From Achromobacter animicus (lineage in GTDB: Bacteria > Pseudomonadota > Gammaproteobacteria > Burkholderiales > Burkholderiaceae_B), in the NCBI RefSeq assembly GCF_902859585.1, contig NZ_CADIJM010000009.1:62001-126000 (forward strand): DNA of 64,000 nucleotides, read 5' to 3'. The notes under the pieces are model-generated. The model worked only from the letters and a program-made list of their open reading frames with translations, was not told the DNA's origin and ran no database searches. This document shows positions 20,476 to 29,017 of the stretch, piece by piece. The translations under genes were made by a program, and so were the position numbers. The stretch's first letter is position 1; each line of letters opens with the position of its first letter.

Positions 20476-22152
20476 ATGAGCACAACTACCATGGCAGGCC
20501 GCGGTCCATCCGCGGATCCGCGTCCGATGACCAAGGAGGAGCGCAAGGTCATCTTCGCGTCTTCACTCGGCACGGTGTTCGAGTGGTATGACTTCTATCT
20601 GTACGGCTCGCTCGCAGCCATCATTGCCCAACACTTTTTCTCCGGCGTGAACCCGACCGCGGGCTTCATCTTCGCGCTGCTGGCCTTCGCGGCCGGTTTC
20701 GCGGTGCGGCCGTTCGGCGCGCTGGTGTTCGGCCGGCTGGGCGACCTGGTCGGACGTAAATACACCTTCCTGGTCACGATCGTGATCATGGGCCTGTCCA
20801 CGTTCCTCGTCGGCATCCTGCCCAGCTACGCGAGCATCGGCCTGGCCGCTCCCGCCATCCTGATCGTCCTGCGCCTCTTGCAAGGCCTGGCGCTCGGCGG
20901 CGAGTACGGCGGCGCGGCAACCTATGTTGCCGAACACGCCCCGCACGGCCGTCGCGGCTTCTATACATCCTGGATTCAAACCACCGCGACGCTGGGTCTG
21001 TTCCTGTCGCTGCTGGTCATCCTGGGCATCCGCACGTTCATGGGCGAAGACGACTTCAAGGCCTGGGGCTGGCGCATTCCGTTCCTGATCTCGGTCGTGC
21101 TGTTGGGCATCTCGGTCTGGATCCGGCTGCAGCTGAACGAATCCCCCACCTTCAAGCGCATGAAGGAAGAAGGCAAGGGTTCGAAGGCGCCGATCGCCGA
21201 ATCGTTCGGCCAATGGAAGAACCTGAAGGTCGTGCTCCTGGCGCTGCTGGGCCTGACCGCCGGCCAGGCCGTAGTCTGGTACACGGGTCAGTTCTACGCC
21301 CTGTTCTTCCTGACGCAGACGCTGAAGGTCGACGCCAACACCGCGAACATCCTGATCGCCATCGCGCTGCTGCTGGGCACGCCGTTCTTCGTGATCTTCG
21401 GCGCGCTGTCGGACAAGATCGGCCGCAAGCCCATCATCATGGCGGGCTGCCTGATCGCTGCCGCGACCTACTTCCCGATCTTCCAGGGCCTCACGCACTT
21501 CGCCAACCCGGCGCTGGAAAAGGCGCAGGCGTCCGCGCCGGTCACCGTGATCGCGGACCCCAGCACTTGCTCGTTCCAGTTCAACCCCGTGGGCACCGCG
21601 TCGTTCACCAGCTCTTGCGACGTGATCAAGTCGTTCATGGCCCGCAACTCGGTGAACTACCGCAACGAAGCGGCTCCGGCCGGTTCGGTGGCCCGCGTCA
21701 AGATCGGCAACGAAGAGTTCACCTCGTTCGACGGCCGCTCGCTGGCGCCCGCCGAGTTCAAGGCCAAGGTTGCTGAACTCGACAAGACGCTGACCGCCTC
21801 CATCCGCAGCCACGGCTACCCGGCCAAGGCCGATCCGGCCCAGACCAACAACGTGATGGTCGTGGTGCTGCTGACGATCCTGGTGCTGTACGTGACCATG
21901 GTGTACGGCCCGATCGCCGCCATGCTGGTGGAAATGTTCCCGACGCGCATCCGCTACACGTCGATGAGCCTGCCCTACCACATCGGCAACGGCTGGTTCG
22001 GCGGCTTCCTGCCTCCCGTCGCGTTCGCAGTGGTGGCTGCCACCGGCAACATCTACGACGGCCTCTGGTATCCGATCATCATCGCGGTCATGACCCTGGT
22101 CATCGGCACGCTGTTCGTGCGCGAATCCAAGGACAACGACATCAACGCCTGA
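20476..22152 (+). CDS. MHS-family (metabolite:H+ symporter) MFS transporter
   Basis: The 558-residue membrane protein starts after a clear GAGGAG site. It has the MHS signature SLGTVFEWYDFYLYG near residue 40 and GRLGDLVGRKYTF between helices 2 and 3. Relatives (ProP, KgtP, ShiA) import osmolytes or organic acids with protons. An unusual hydrophilic insert of about 110 residues (345-457) with cysteines at 365 and 381 separates the last helices. The preceding two-component system may control it. The substrate is unknown. Confidence 0.9.
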   Translation: MSTTTMAGRGPSADPRPMTKEERKVIFASSLGTVFEWYDFYLYGSLAAIIAQHFFSGVNPTAGFIFALLAFAAGFAVRPFGALVFGRLGDLVGRKYTFLVTIVIMGLSTFLVGILPSYASIGLAAPAILIVLRLLQGLALGGEYGGAATYVAEHAPHGRRGFYTSWIQTTATLGLFLSLLVILGIRTFMGEDDFKAWGWRIPFLISVVLLGISVWIRLQLNESPTFKRMKEEGKGSKAPIAESFGQWKNLKVVLLALLGLTAGQAVVWYTGQFYALFFLTQTLKVDANTANILIAIALLLGTPFFVIFGALSDKIGRKPIIMAGCLIAAATYFPIFQGLTHFANPALEKAQASAPVTVIADPSTCSFQFNPVGTASFTSSCDVIKSFMARNSVNYRNEAAPAGSVARVKIGNEEFTSFDGRSLAPAEFKAKVAELDKTLTASIRSHGYPAKADPAQTNNVMVVVLLTILVLYVTMVYGPIAAMLVEMFPTRIRYTSMSLPYHIGNGWFGGFLPPVAFAVVAATGNIYDGLWYPIIIAVMTLVIGTLFVRESKDNDINA

Positions 22153-22201
22153 TAGACCATCCCCCGCCGGGCGGGACTGCTGCGCCTGCCCGGCCTTTCA
22201 A

Positions 22202-22230
22202 AAGCTCCTTATGGGAGCTTTTTTTTATTC
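22202..22230 (+). terminator. Terminator of the MHS transporter gene
   Basis: The stem AAAGCTCC with GGAGCTTT (22202-22209, 22215-22222) is followed by a long T run, 50 bases after the stop. Confidence 0.88.
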
Positions 22231-22262
22231 GCACTTTCAGGACCATGTCAGACCGGCGCCAG

Positions 22263-22441
22263 TAGACTGAGCGCTCAGATTACGGCCTTGCGCAAGATTG
22301 CCTGACGATTGATCCCCCTGTCAGACGATTGCAGGGTTGCTCTTCTGACACCGATGCCGCGTTCCCCGCGAGCCTTTTATGACGCGGCATTGTGTGCTCC
22401 CGTACCGGCCCGACTCTTTATTGAGCCGGGCCGCTTTTTTT
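22263..22441 (+). ncRNA. Candidate small RNA in a 398-base gene-free stretch
   Basis: The stretch 22153-22550 holds no gene on either strand. After the transporter terminator come palindromes at 22267-22278 and 22287-22296, then three back-to-back stem-loops: 22319-22325 with 22344-22350, 22354-22362 with 22382-22390 (9 bp), and 22406-22412 with 22427-22433. The last is followed by seven T residues and looks like an independent rho-independent terminator with no protein gene before it. A weak -10 (TAGACT) is at 22263. The 5' end is not defined. Confidence 0.4.
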
Positions 22442-22550
22442 GTGGCCGCGGATCGTGCGACCGCTCGTGCCAAGACAAAGGGCGGCCGCAATGCGACCGC
22501 CCTCTTCATGCCTTTCGATGGCACACGGCCGGCCTCGCGGCCGGCGCGGA

Positions 22551-22760
22551 TCAACGACGCATGCCCACGCCGATCGCGACCACACCCGCCACGATCGCAG
22601 CAATGCCTGCCCACGTCGGGATGGGAACCGACTTCTCGGTTTCCGCGGTGGCCTTCACGGATCCGATCTGCAGGACCGTTTCCTCGGACTTGTAGCTGAA
22701 GCCCTTGTAGGCCAAGGCAACCACGCCCAGGACAATCAGGATCGCGCCAATGATTTTCAT
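22551..22760 (-). CDS. Small two-helix membrane protein (DUF3185-like)
   Basis: The 69-residue product has two hydrophobic segments (about residues 3-18 and 48-66) around a short polar loop that includes SYKSEETVLQIGSVKATAE. This matches the DUF3185-like small inner-membrane proteins found in many proteobacteria. Function is unknown. It diverges from rdgC, with 150 bases between them. Confidence 0.7.
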   Translation of the reverse strand: MKIIGAILIVLGVVALAYKGFSYKSEETVLQIGSVKATAETEKSVPIPTWAGIAAIVAGVVAIGVGMRR

Positions 22761-22910
22761 GTATTTACTCCAATCTCACGTTGGTGCGCGGGACATTACC
22801 GGATAGGCTGATCGCTGTCAGTGACAGAACGTGTCGCCTGTTGCGGGTGTACTCAGCCCCTTCGGCAAAGCCGCCGTGTCGTATAGAATCAACCCTTTTG
22901 GCCGACGCTC

Positions 22911-23810
22911 ATGTGGTTCAAGAATCTCAAGATTTACCGCCTCTCCTCGCCCTGGACCCTGACCGGCGATCAGCTTGAAGACACGCTGGCAAAGCATGCG
23001 TACCAGTCCGGCAACAACCTCGAAATGCAAAGCCTGGGCTGGGTGCCCCCGCGCGAGAACGGCGGTCTGGCCCACGAAGTCAATGGCCAGATCCTGCTCA
23101 GCCTGCGCGCCGAAAAGAAGCTTCTGCCGGGCACCGTGATCAACCAGGTCGCCAAGGCGCGCGCCCAGGAAATCGAAGAGCAGCAAGGCTACAAGCCGGG
23201 CCGCAAGCAGATGAAGGAAATCAAGGAGCGCGTCACCGACGAGCTTCTGCCGCGCGCCTTCAGCGTCTATCGCGACACGCGCGTGTGGATCGACCCGAAG
23301 AACAACTGGCTCGTCATTGACGCGGCTGCGTCGGCCAAGGCCGACGAAGTCATCGGCCTGCTGGCCAAGTGCGTCGATCCCTTCCCGCTGGAAAATCTGT
23401 ACGTCGCCCAATCGCCAGCGTCGGCCATGACCGGCTGGCTGGCCGAGGACGAAGCGCCCAGCAACTTCACCATCGACCAGGACACCGAGCTGCGCTCGTC
23501 CGGCGAAAGCGGCGCGGCCATTCGCTACGTCAAGCACTCCATTGACGCCGACGACGTGCGCCGCCACATCCAGTCCGGCAAGCAGTGCACGCGCCTGGCC
23601 ATGACCTGGGCCGACCGCGTGTCGTTCGTGCTGACCGAAGGCCTGGACGTCAAGCGCGTAGCGCCCCTGGACGTACTGAAGGAAGGCAACGAAGGCGTCG
23701 CCGCGAATGACGACGAAAAGTTCGATTCCGACATGATGCTGATGACCGGCGAACTGGCCAAGATGATGGCCGAGCTGGTCGAGGCGCTGGGCGGCGAAAA
23801 GAAGATCTAA
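22911..23810 (+). CDS. rdgC: Recombination-associated protein RdgC
   Basis: The 299-residue protein starts [15 protein letters not shown], the usual RdgC start. RdgC forms a DNA-binding ring that can restrain RecA activity and is linked to replication and recombination in proteobacteria. Length and the C-terminal [13 protein letters not shown] segment fit the family. A candidate -10 (TATAGA) lies at 22882-22887. Confidence 0.95.
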   Translation: MWFKNLKIYRLSSPWTLTGDQLEDTLAKHAYQSGNNLEMQSLGWVPPRENGGLAHEVNGQILLSLRAEKKLLPGTVINQVAKARAQEIEEQQGYKPGRKQMKEIKERVTDELLPRAFSVYRDTRVWIDPKNNWLVIDAAASAKADEVIGLLAKCVDPFPLENLYVAQSPASAMTGWLAEDEAPSNFTIDQDTELRSSGESGAAIRYVKHSIDADDVRRHIQSGKQCTRLAMTWADRVSFVLTEGLDVKRVAPLDVLKEGNEGVAANDDEKFDSDMMLMTGELAKMMAELVEALGGEKKI

Positions 23811-23833
23811 GCCTTCTTACCCGCATCGGCAAC

Positions 23834-23865
23834 AAGGGCTGCCCCTGACGGAGCAGCCCTTTTTC
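23834..23865. terminator. Terminator after rdgC
   Basis: A perfect 9-bp stem (23834-23842 with 23853-23861) is followed by a T run. It lies between rdgC and the convergent diguanylate cyclase gene. Confidence 0.85.
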
Positions 23866-25324
23866 ATGCCTCGACGCTGCGGTCGCGGCCGGCCTGCTTG
23901 GCCTTGTACAACGCCTTGTCGGCGCGATCGATCAGATACGCGTAGTCGGGATGGCCATCGAAGGTCGCCACGCCGATGCTGGCCGTCACCTGCAGCGCGC
24001 CCGCCTCGGCAAGCATGAAGCGGTGCCGGCGGATCTCGGCATTGAGTTTTTCAGCGGCGGCCAGCGCGGCGCCGGGCCCCGTGTCCACCAGCACGACCAG
24101 AAATTCCTCGCCGCCATAACGGAACACGAAGTCGCTGGAACGACAGGTCTGGTGGACGACCTCGGCGAACTGGCGCAGGATCTGGTCACCGCCCGCGTGG
24201 CCATGCGCATCGTTGATGGCCTTGAAGTGATCGATGTCCAGCAGCAGCACCGAAAAGCTTGACCGCTGGCGCTGGGCCAGCGAAATCTCGCGGCCGATGA
24301 CGGACGGCAGGAAGCGCCGGTTCAGCACGTTGGTGAGCGGATCGCTGCCGCTTTCGATCTCGGCCACCATGTCGAACAGGCCGTTGAGCAGATGCTTGAT
24401 ACGCGCCACCAGCTCTTGCAGTTCACGAACCTGGTCGGGCAGCGATTCCTGTTCGTGACCTCTCCCTTGCATCATCCGCGGCAGCACCGTGTCATCCAGG
24501 CGCGCCACGGCCTCCGTGATCTGGCGTAGCGCCGGCGCGCTTTCAAAGAGCACCGCGCCCTTGTGCTGCAGCCACAGACCGAACTCCGAGGCTGCCAGGC
24601 GCGGCAGCGCCTGCTCCGGCGTCCGGTAATGCAGGCCTATCAGCACCGCCTGACTCCACTCCAGCAACGCGGCGCGTTGGCGTTCGCGTTCGGTCGAGAT
24701 GTTCTGACCCAGCGCGAAGAGGCGATAGGCCTCGTCGTTGCGCGCGCCGCGGTTGATGTCGCGCATGAACGCGCGGCTCATCTGCTCGATCGCCAGATCG
24801 AACAGGTTGCAGACGTATTGCGTGGCCACCGATGTCGCCATGCCATCCAGACCGCTTGCGCGCAGACGCTGCGCAATCTCGTTCTTCAGGATGCGGGCGC
24901 CTGCCATCACCAGATGGATCGGAATGTGGACGCGCGCATGGACCTCGCCGACCTTTTTCTGCGTGGCCAACAGCACGTCGATGTCGCCCTGGTCGCGCAC
25001 ACACAGCAGGCCCTTCAGCCAATGCGTCATGCCGCGATGCAGGCGGGTCGACACGATTTCATGCGAGAGCCGCGGGCCGGCCTCGGCATCGGCGAGCAAG
25101 GTGGAATAGAAGGCGTCGACGAGCTGCGTGGCGTGGTCCGACACCACCGCCGCAACCTTGCCGCGCGTATCGGCGTCGACCGATTGATAGACCGCTTCCC
25201 AGGCCTGCGCGTTGGATGCGCTCAGGTAGCAATCGTGGCCGCCGGCCGCGTTTGCGGAGGCCGCGTTTGCGGGGGCCGCCCTTGCGGTAGCTGCAGGAGG
25301 AACACCGGTACTGCTCGAAGACAT
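23864..25324 (-). CDS. Globin-coupled diguanylate cyclase (BpeGReg/DosC type)
   Basis: The 486-residue protein has an Ala-rich start, a sensor globin domain (about 35-190), a middle helical domain and a C-terminal GGDEF domain. The proximal heme histidine is probably His129 in GEVHARV. The catalytic motif GGEEF is at 404-408, and an RxxD inhibitory site (RSSD) stands five residues before it. By analogy with Bordetella BpeGReg and E. coli DosC, O2 binding to heme should control c-di-GMP synthesis. The first 28 residues are low complexity, so an internal start is possible. Confidence 0.9.
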   Translation of the reverse strand: MSSSSTGVPPAATARAAPANAASANAAGGHDCYLSASNAQAWEAVYQSVDADTRGKVAAVVSDHATQLVDAFYSTLLADAEAGPRLSHEIVSTRLHRGMTHWLKGLLCVRDQGDIDVLLATQKKVGEVHARVHIPIHLVMAGARILKNEIAQRLRASGLDGMATSVATQYVCNLFDLAIEQMSRAFMRDINRGARNDEAYRLFALGQNISTERERQRAALLEWSQAVLIGLHYRTPEQALPRLAASEFGLWLQHKGAVLFESAPALRQITEAVARLDDTVLPRMMQGRGHEQESLPDQVRELQELVARIKHLLNGLFDMVAEIESGSDPLTNVLNRRFLPSVIGREISLAQRQRSSFSVLLLDIDHFKAINDAHGHAGGDQILRQFAEVVHQTCRSSDFVFRYGGEEFLVVLVDTGPGAALAAAEKLNAEIRRHRFMLAEAGALQVTASIGVATFDGHPDYAYLIDRADKALYKAKQAGRDRSVEA

Positions 25325-25449
25325 AAGCTCATCCGCCCAAGAACGGCGCGCGCGCCTGGCAGCGGCGCGCGCCCGAAAAACCAGCGCGGATTATGCTTGA
25401 ATTCACCGCGGCGGGGCCGCGCTTGCGGCGCCGCCAAGAACCGTTGACG

Positions 25450-26742
25450 TCAATCCAGGCCGTGGAAGACCGAATCGTCGGGACCGACATGCGACGGATG
25501 CTGCCACGTCACATCACGCAGCGAATGCTGCACCAGCCCTTCCACCCCCAGCAGCACGGCGAAGATCGCCATGCGGATGGGAATGCCGTTATCGGTCTGG
25601 CGGAAGATGGCCAGACGCGGATCGTGGTTCAGGTCCACGCTGAGGTCGTTGGCGCCCGGGCGGCTGTCGCGCGGCAGCGGGTGCATCACGATGGTCTCGG
25701 GGCTGCAATAGGCGTCGATGATGGCGCGGTTGACCTGGAAGTCCGGCGTGTAGCCTTCGTTCTCTTCGTTGGCGAAGCGCTCCTTCTGAACGCGCGTCGC
25801 GTAGATGACGTCGGCGCCGGCCAGGCCTTCGGCCAGCGAAGACTTCTGTTCGATGATGTTGCCGTTGCGGCTGGCCTGCTCGACGATGTAGGTCGGCATC
25901 TCCAGGCCCTTGGGCGAAATCAGCGAGAACTTCACGTTCTTGTACAGCGCCATCAGCTTGATGAGCGAATGCACGGTGCGGCCGTATTTCAGGTCGCCGA
26001 CCATCGCAATGTGCGCGCCGTCCAGCAACTTACCCAGGCGCGAGAACTCGGTCAGGATGGTGTACAGGTCCAGCAGCGCCTGGCTGGGGTGTTCGCCCGG
26101 GCCGTCGCCGCCGTTGACCACGGGAATGTTCGTGGCGCGCGCAAATTCCGCCACCGAGCCTTGATCGGGGTGGCGGATGACCATCGCGTCCACATAGCCG
26201 CTCATGACGCGGCTGGTGTCGTAGATGGACTCGCCCTTGGCCATCGACGAGAACGTGAAACCGGTGGTGTCGCACACCGAGCCGCCCAGGCGGCAGAAGG
26301 CGGAACCGAAGCTGACGCGGGTGCGGGTGCTGGCCTCGAAGAAAAGGTTGCCCAGCACGGCGCCTTCCAGCACGCGCGAGACCTTCTGACGGCGCGCGAT
26401 GGGCTGCATCATGTCGGCCACGCGGAACAGGTCTTCGACGGAGTCGCGGGTGAACTGATCCACCGACAGAAGCTGGTTCTTGCCTTCAACGGCGATGCGA
26501 TCACGCAAGGGACCGTCTTGTACGCTTTGCGTATATTTTTCCAGCAGCACACCGTTTTGCACGATTTCGCTGACAAAGCGCTGCACGACTTCCGGCATGG
26601 CGCGGAATTCCTGCGAACCTTCAGGCAGAAGCCAAGTATCAAGCGCCCGGCGCTTAACGCCAATGCGCGTGGCAAACACGTCGCGGGTGAGGTTGAGGCG
26701 GCGCATGGCGTCGCGCAGGAAGGCTTGCTGGGAGATGCTCAT
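25450..26742 (-). CDS. pyrB: Aspartate carbamoyltransferase with N-terminal helix-turn-helix
   Basis: The 430-residue product contains a full ATCase catalytic chain: carbamoyl-phosphate loop ASTRTR, GRTVHSLIKL (ATCase rather than OTCase), HPSQALLDLY and VMHPLPRDSRPG. It catalyses the first committed step of pyrimidine synthesis. About 85 extra residues at the N-terminus include an XRE-like HTH (LNLTRDVFATRIGVKRRAL, residues 16-34). I start at the ATG at 26742. An upstream TTG at 26754 is less likely. No pyrI or pyrC' partner is adjacent. Confidence 0.93.
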   Translation of the reverse strand: MSISQQAFLRDAMRRLNLTRDVFATRIGVKRRALDTWLLPEGSQEFRAMPEVVQRFVSEIVQNGVLLEKYTQSVQDGPLRDRIAVEGKNQLLSVDQFTRDSVEDLFRVADMMQPIARRQKVSRVLEGAVLGNLFFEASTRTRVSFGSAFCRLGGSVCDTTGFTFSSMAKGESIYDTSRVMSGYVDAMVIRHPDQGSVAEFARATNIPVVNGGDGPGEHPSQALLDLYTILTEFSRLGKLLDGAHIAMVGDLKYGRTVHSLIKLMALYKNVKFSLISPKGLEMPTYIVEQASRNGNIIEQKSSLAEGLAGADVIYATRVQKERFANEENEGYTPDFQVNRAIIDAYCSPETIVMHPLPRDSRPGANDLSVDLNHDPRLAIFRQTDNGIPIRMAIFAVLLGVEGLVQHSLRDVTWQHPSHVGPDDSVFHGLD

Positions 26743-26765
26743 GACGGGCCCCAAAAAGAGGATTT

Positions 26766-26784
26766 ATATACGCAGTGCGCATAT
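26766..26784. promoter_or_regulatory. Near-perfect palindrome upstream of pyrB
   Basis: Arms ATATACGC and GCGCATAT (7 of 8 pairs) flank a 3-base centre, 24 bases before the pyrB start. It overlaps an AT-rich region that may hold the -10 box, so it is a candidate operator. Confidence 0.4.
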
Positions 26785-26841
26785 TATTCCGACCATCCAC
26801 ACAAGTCCAATATTTTTGCGCATACGGGTTTACCCGCGCTT

Positions 26842-27252
26842 TTACCGCTGAGCGTAGGCCGCCGCCTGTGGGGTCGCCGTCACGGCCTGTCCGGCCGCGA
26901 ACCAGCACGCCGCGCAAAAGGCCAGCATGCTTGCCACGAAGCAAATCAGCGCCAGCAATTGCGCGGGCCAATGACCACGCGTCAGATGGCCGCTGTAGCC
27001 TTGCCGCAACAGGCTGACCTGCGCCAAGTACGCAAACGCCACCCCCAGGCCGGCCAGCACAAGACCGGCCAGGAAAAACAACAGGGGAATCTGCAGATCG
27101 GGCGCGGCGATGTCCGGCCCCACGATGCCCAATGTGAATCCGACCAGGATCAGAGCGGCACCGCCATTCAACCACCCCAGAAAACGAAACGCGCCGGCCA
27201 GCAGCGCGAACGACGTGCCGTTTGCGCGGAGCTGCTGGGCGCGGGCGTCCAT
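26842..27252 (-). CDS. Hypothetical membrane protein
   Basis: The 136-residue product has about four hydrophobic segments (around residues 17-45, 53-80 and 95-120) and no motif I recognise. It starts 3 bases after the stop of the upstream lipoprotein gene, so the two are probably cotranscribed. Its stop is 99 bases before pyrB. Confidence 0.65.
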   Translation of the reverse strand: MDARAQQLRANGTSFALLAGAFRFLGWLNGGAALILVGFTLGIVGPDIAAPDLQIPLLFFLAGLVLAGLGVAFAYLAQVSLLRQGYSGHLTRGHWPAQLLALICFVASMLAFCAACWFAAGQAVTATPQAAAYAQR

Positions 27253-27255
27253 GGA

Positions 27256-27687
27256 TCAGCCGCCGGTCGCGCTACGGCACGTCGGCGTCGCGCTCTGTAT
27301 CGACTTGCGCGCCGCCGCGATCTCGGCCTCGTCCCAGCGCCCTTCGCCCAGCACCGTCACGGTCACCTTGGAGGTAGCGGGACCATCGGCCTCCGCGGAA
27401 ATCAGTTCGAGCACGGTTGCCGGCTGGCCGACCTTGTAAAGCTGGATTTCGTCCGGCGCGCCCTTCTCGCCCAGGCTATGGCGCCAGGCATAAGAGACGC
27501 CATAAGGATGGCTGACCTGCGTATGGCACGCGCGCACGTATTCGCCGGCTCGGCGGAATGCCGCCTGATAATTGGTGTCGACGCTGAAGGTTTCCTTCTT
27601 TGCGGTTTCCGACTCGTAGACCCCGGTGCTGGCGCATCCGGCCAACGTGGCCGCCAACGTGACAGCCACCCATACAGACTTGCGCAT
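27256..27687 (-). CDS. Putative lipoprotein (DUF-type, BPTD-like)
   Basis: The 143-residue product has a lipoprotein signal (MRKSVWVAVTLAATLAGC, cysteine at 18). The mature part contains NYQAAFRRAGEYVRACHTQV and a basic C-terminus. It probably sits in the outer or inner membrane facing the periplasm. Function is unknown. The start at 27687 gives a clean signal peptide, while the longer ORF to 27798 would bury it. Confidence 0.75.
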   Translation of the reverse strand: MRKSVWVAVTLAATLAGCASTGVYESETAKKETFSVDTNYQAAFRRAGEYVRACHTQVSHPYGVSYAWRHSLGEKGAPDEIQLYKVGQPATVLELISAEADGPATSKVTVTVLGEGRWDEAEIAAARKSIQSATPTCRSATGG

Positions 27688-27819
27688 GATTCTTCCCGCC
27701 ATTGCTATTCGGACTTTCGCGATTATGCCAGCGGCTGCAAAAAGGCCACGCGGAAAGTGCCCAAGTGCGGCACTTCCTGCGTGGCCTTGCGCCGTCATGA
27801 CGGCAAAGGGCCTGATGCC

Positions 27820-27954
27820 CTACCGCTTTTCCGCGGCCCCTTCGATCTTTTCCCCGCCCCGCTGAATATCTTTACCGGCCCCGGCGACGGTGTTGCACCC
27901 CGCCGTCAGCGCAGCAATAGAAAGCATCATGACGAGAAAGACTTTGTTCTTCAT
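27820..27954 (-). CDS. Entericidin-like small lipoprotein (second copy)
   Basis: The 44-residue product reads MKNKVFLVMMLSIAALTAGC followed by NTVAGAGKDIQRGGEKIEG, the entericidin B pattern. AGGAG lies 6 bases before the ATG at 27954. Another in-frame ATG at 27958-27960 has no spacing from that site. The cysteine is residue 20. The other entericidin gene is 26 kb away, so no toxin-antidote pair is formed locally. Confidence 0.82.
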   Translation of the reverse strand: MKNKVFLVMMLSIAALTAGCNTVAGAGKDIQRGGEKIEGAAEKR

Positions 27955-28138
27955 AAACATCTCCTGTCTGGGCATGGAAAAAACCGAACCCAGCATACCT
28001 CAAAGGCCGCCTCGGTGACACAAGCCGGTCACGTGTAACAACACCGACAAAAAACCGTCACCACCCTTACGCGCCGGTGACACTTGCGACGCATTCTCGC
28101 CTGTCGCGTATTTGCCGCCAATGGATTAGGATGCGCAC

Positions 28139-28498
28139 ATGACGAAGAAACAAGCATCACAATCCGCTGGCGCCAGCCCGCAAGGCTGGGGCTGGGAACA
28201 GCCCCAGTGCCGCGGACAGGCCGCCCTGGCGCTGTTCATCGACGACCTGCATCGCATCTTGCAGACCCATGCCGCCGGCAAGCTGGCGGATAGCAGCACG
28301 CTGGCGGACGCGCAGGCCCAGGTCAATGAATTGCTGGCGCGGTACAACGAAATTTCTGCCGCTCCGGAAATTTTTCTGGGGCAGTCAGTCGAACTCAAAG
28401 AAGGCATCGACCGCAGCGGCGTAGCGCATACGGTGCCGATTTTTTCGCCGCGCCTGAAGCAGTCGCTGGTGTCGATGCTGGGACAAGGTCCGGGATGA
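28139..28498 (+). CDS. Hypothetical protein
   Basis: The 119-residue soluble product has no motif I recognise. It contains helical stretches (QAALALFIDDLHRILQTHAA and ADAQAQVNELLARYNEI) and a short Ser/Gln-rich start. The next gene follows on the same strand after 64 bases. Confidence 0.55.
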   Translation: MTKKQASQSAGASPQGWGWEQPQCRGQAALALFIDDLHRILQTHAAGKLADSSTLADAQAQVNELLARYNEISAAPEIFLGQSVELKEGIDRSGVAHTVPIFSPRLKQSLVSMLGQGPG

Positions 28499-28562
28499 CG
28501 CCCCGGCAAGCGGCCCGGCTGGCGATCGCAGAGTACAGCCCCCAAAGGAAGGAGACTACAAG

Positions 28563-28967
28563 ATGAGCACGGACAACGTTGTTGAGTTTCTCCGCCTGCT
28601 GTCCCTGGACGTCACGCTGGGCACCGCTGCCCAGCACGCCGCAAGCCAGGCAGACGCGCCGCTGGCCCTGGCCCGCTTGGCAACCTCACACGGTCTGCCG
28701 TGCAACGCTTCGGATTGGTCTTCCTTTGCACGCAACTGCCTGGACAACCTCGACCTGACCGAGGGCGACACGGGCATGGCGAACGCCACGATATGGCAGC
28801 TGGTGCAGGATCCCGCCCACGGCACCACCATTCCCGCCAGCGCCATCACCCGTGTGATCGGCATCATCTCGCAGCCCGAAGGCGAGCCGCCGGTGGTTGG
28901 TCACGTCGTCAGCGATCTGGCACCCCGCGCCCCGATGAGCATGGCGCCGCACCCGACGGGTTCCTGA
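28563..28967 (+). CDS. Hypothetical protein with a Nif11-like N-terminal half
   Basis: The 134-residue product starts after a GGAAGGAG site. Its first 60 residues (VVEFLRLLSLDVTLGTAAQ, then a helix, LATSHGLPCNASDW) have the helix-turn pattern of Nif11/nitrile-hydratase-like leader domains. The second half is polar, with Pro and Gly near the end. There is no Gly-Gly cleavage site followed by a Cys-rich core, so a precursor peptide is not supported. Function is unknown. Confidence 0.55.
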   Translation: MSTDNVVEFLRLLSLDVTLGTAAQHAASQADAPLALARLATSHGLPCNASDWSSFARNCLDNLDLTEGDTGMANATIWQLVQDPAHGTTIPASAITRVIGIISQPEGEPPVVGHVVSDLAPRAPMSMAPHPTGS

Positions 28968-29017
28968 TCTTCCGGGGCTCGCAGCCCACTCAGGGATGCG
29001 GGTTCAGGACAGACCTT

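Noticed and set aside
25393-28038. 881-codon plus-strand ORF across pyrB and neighbours
   Set aside because: It runs antisense to pyrB, two other genes and an entericidin gene, and shows no recognisable domain.
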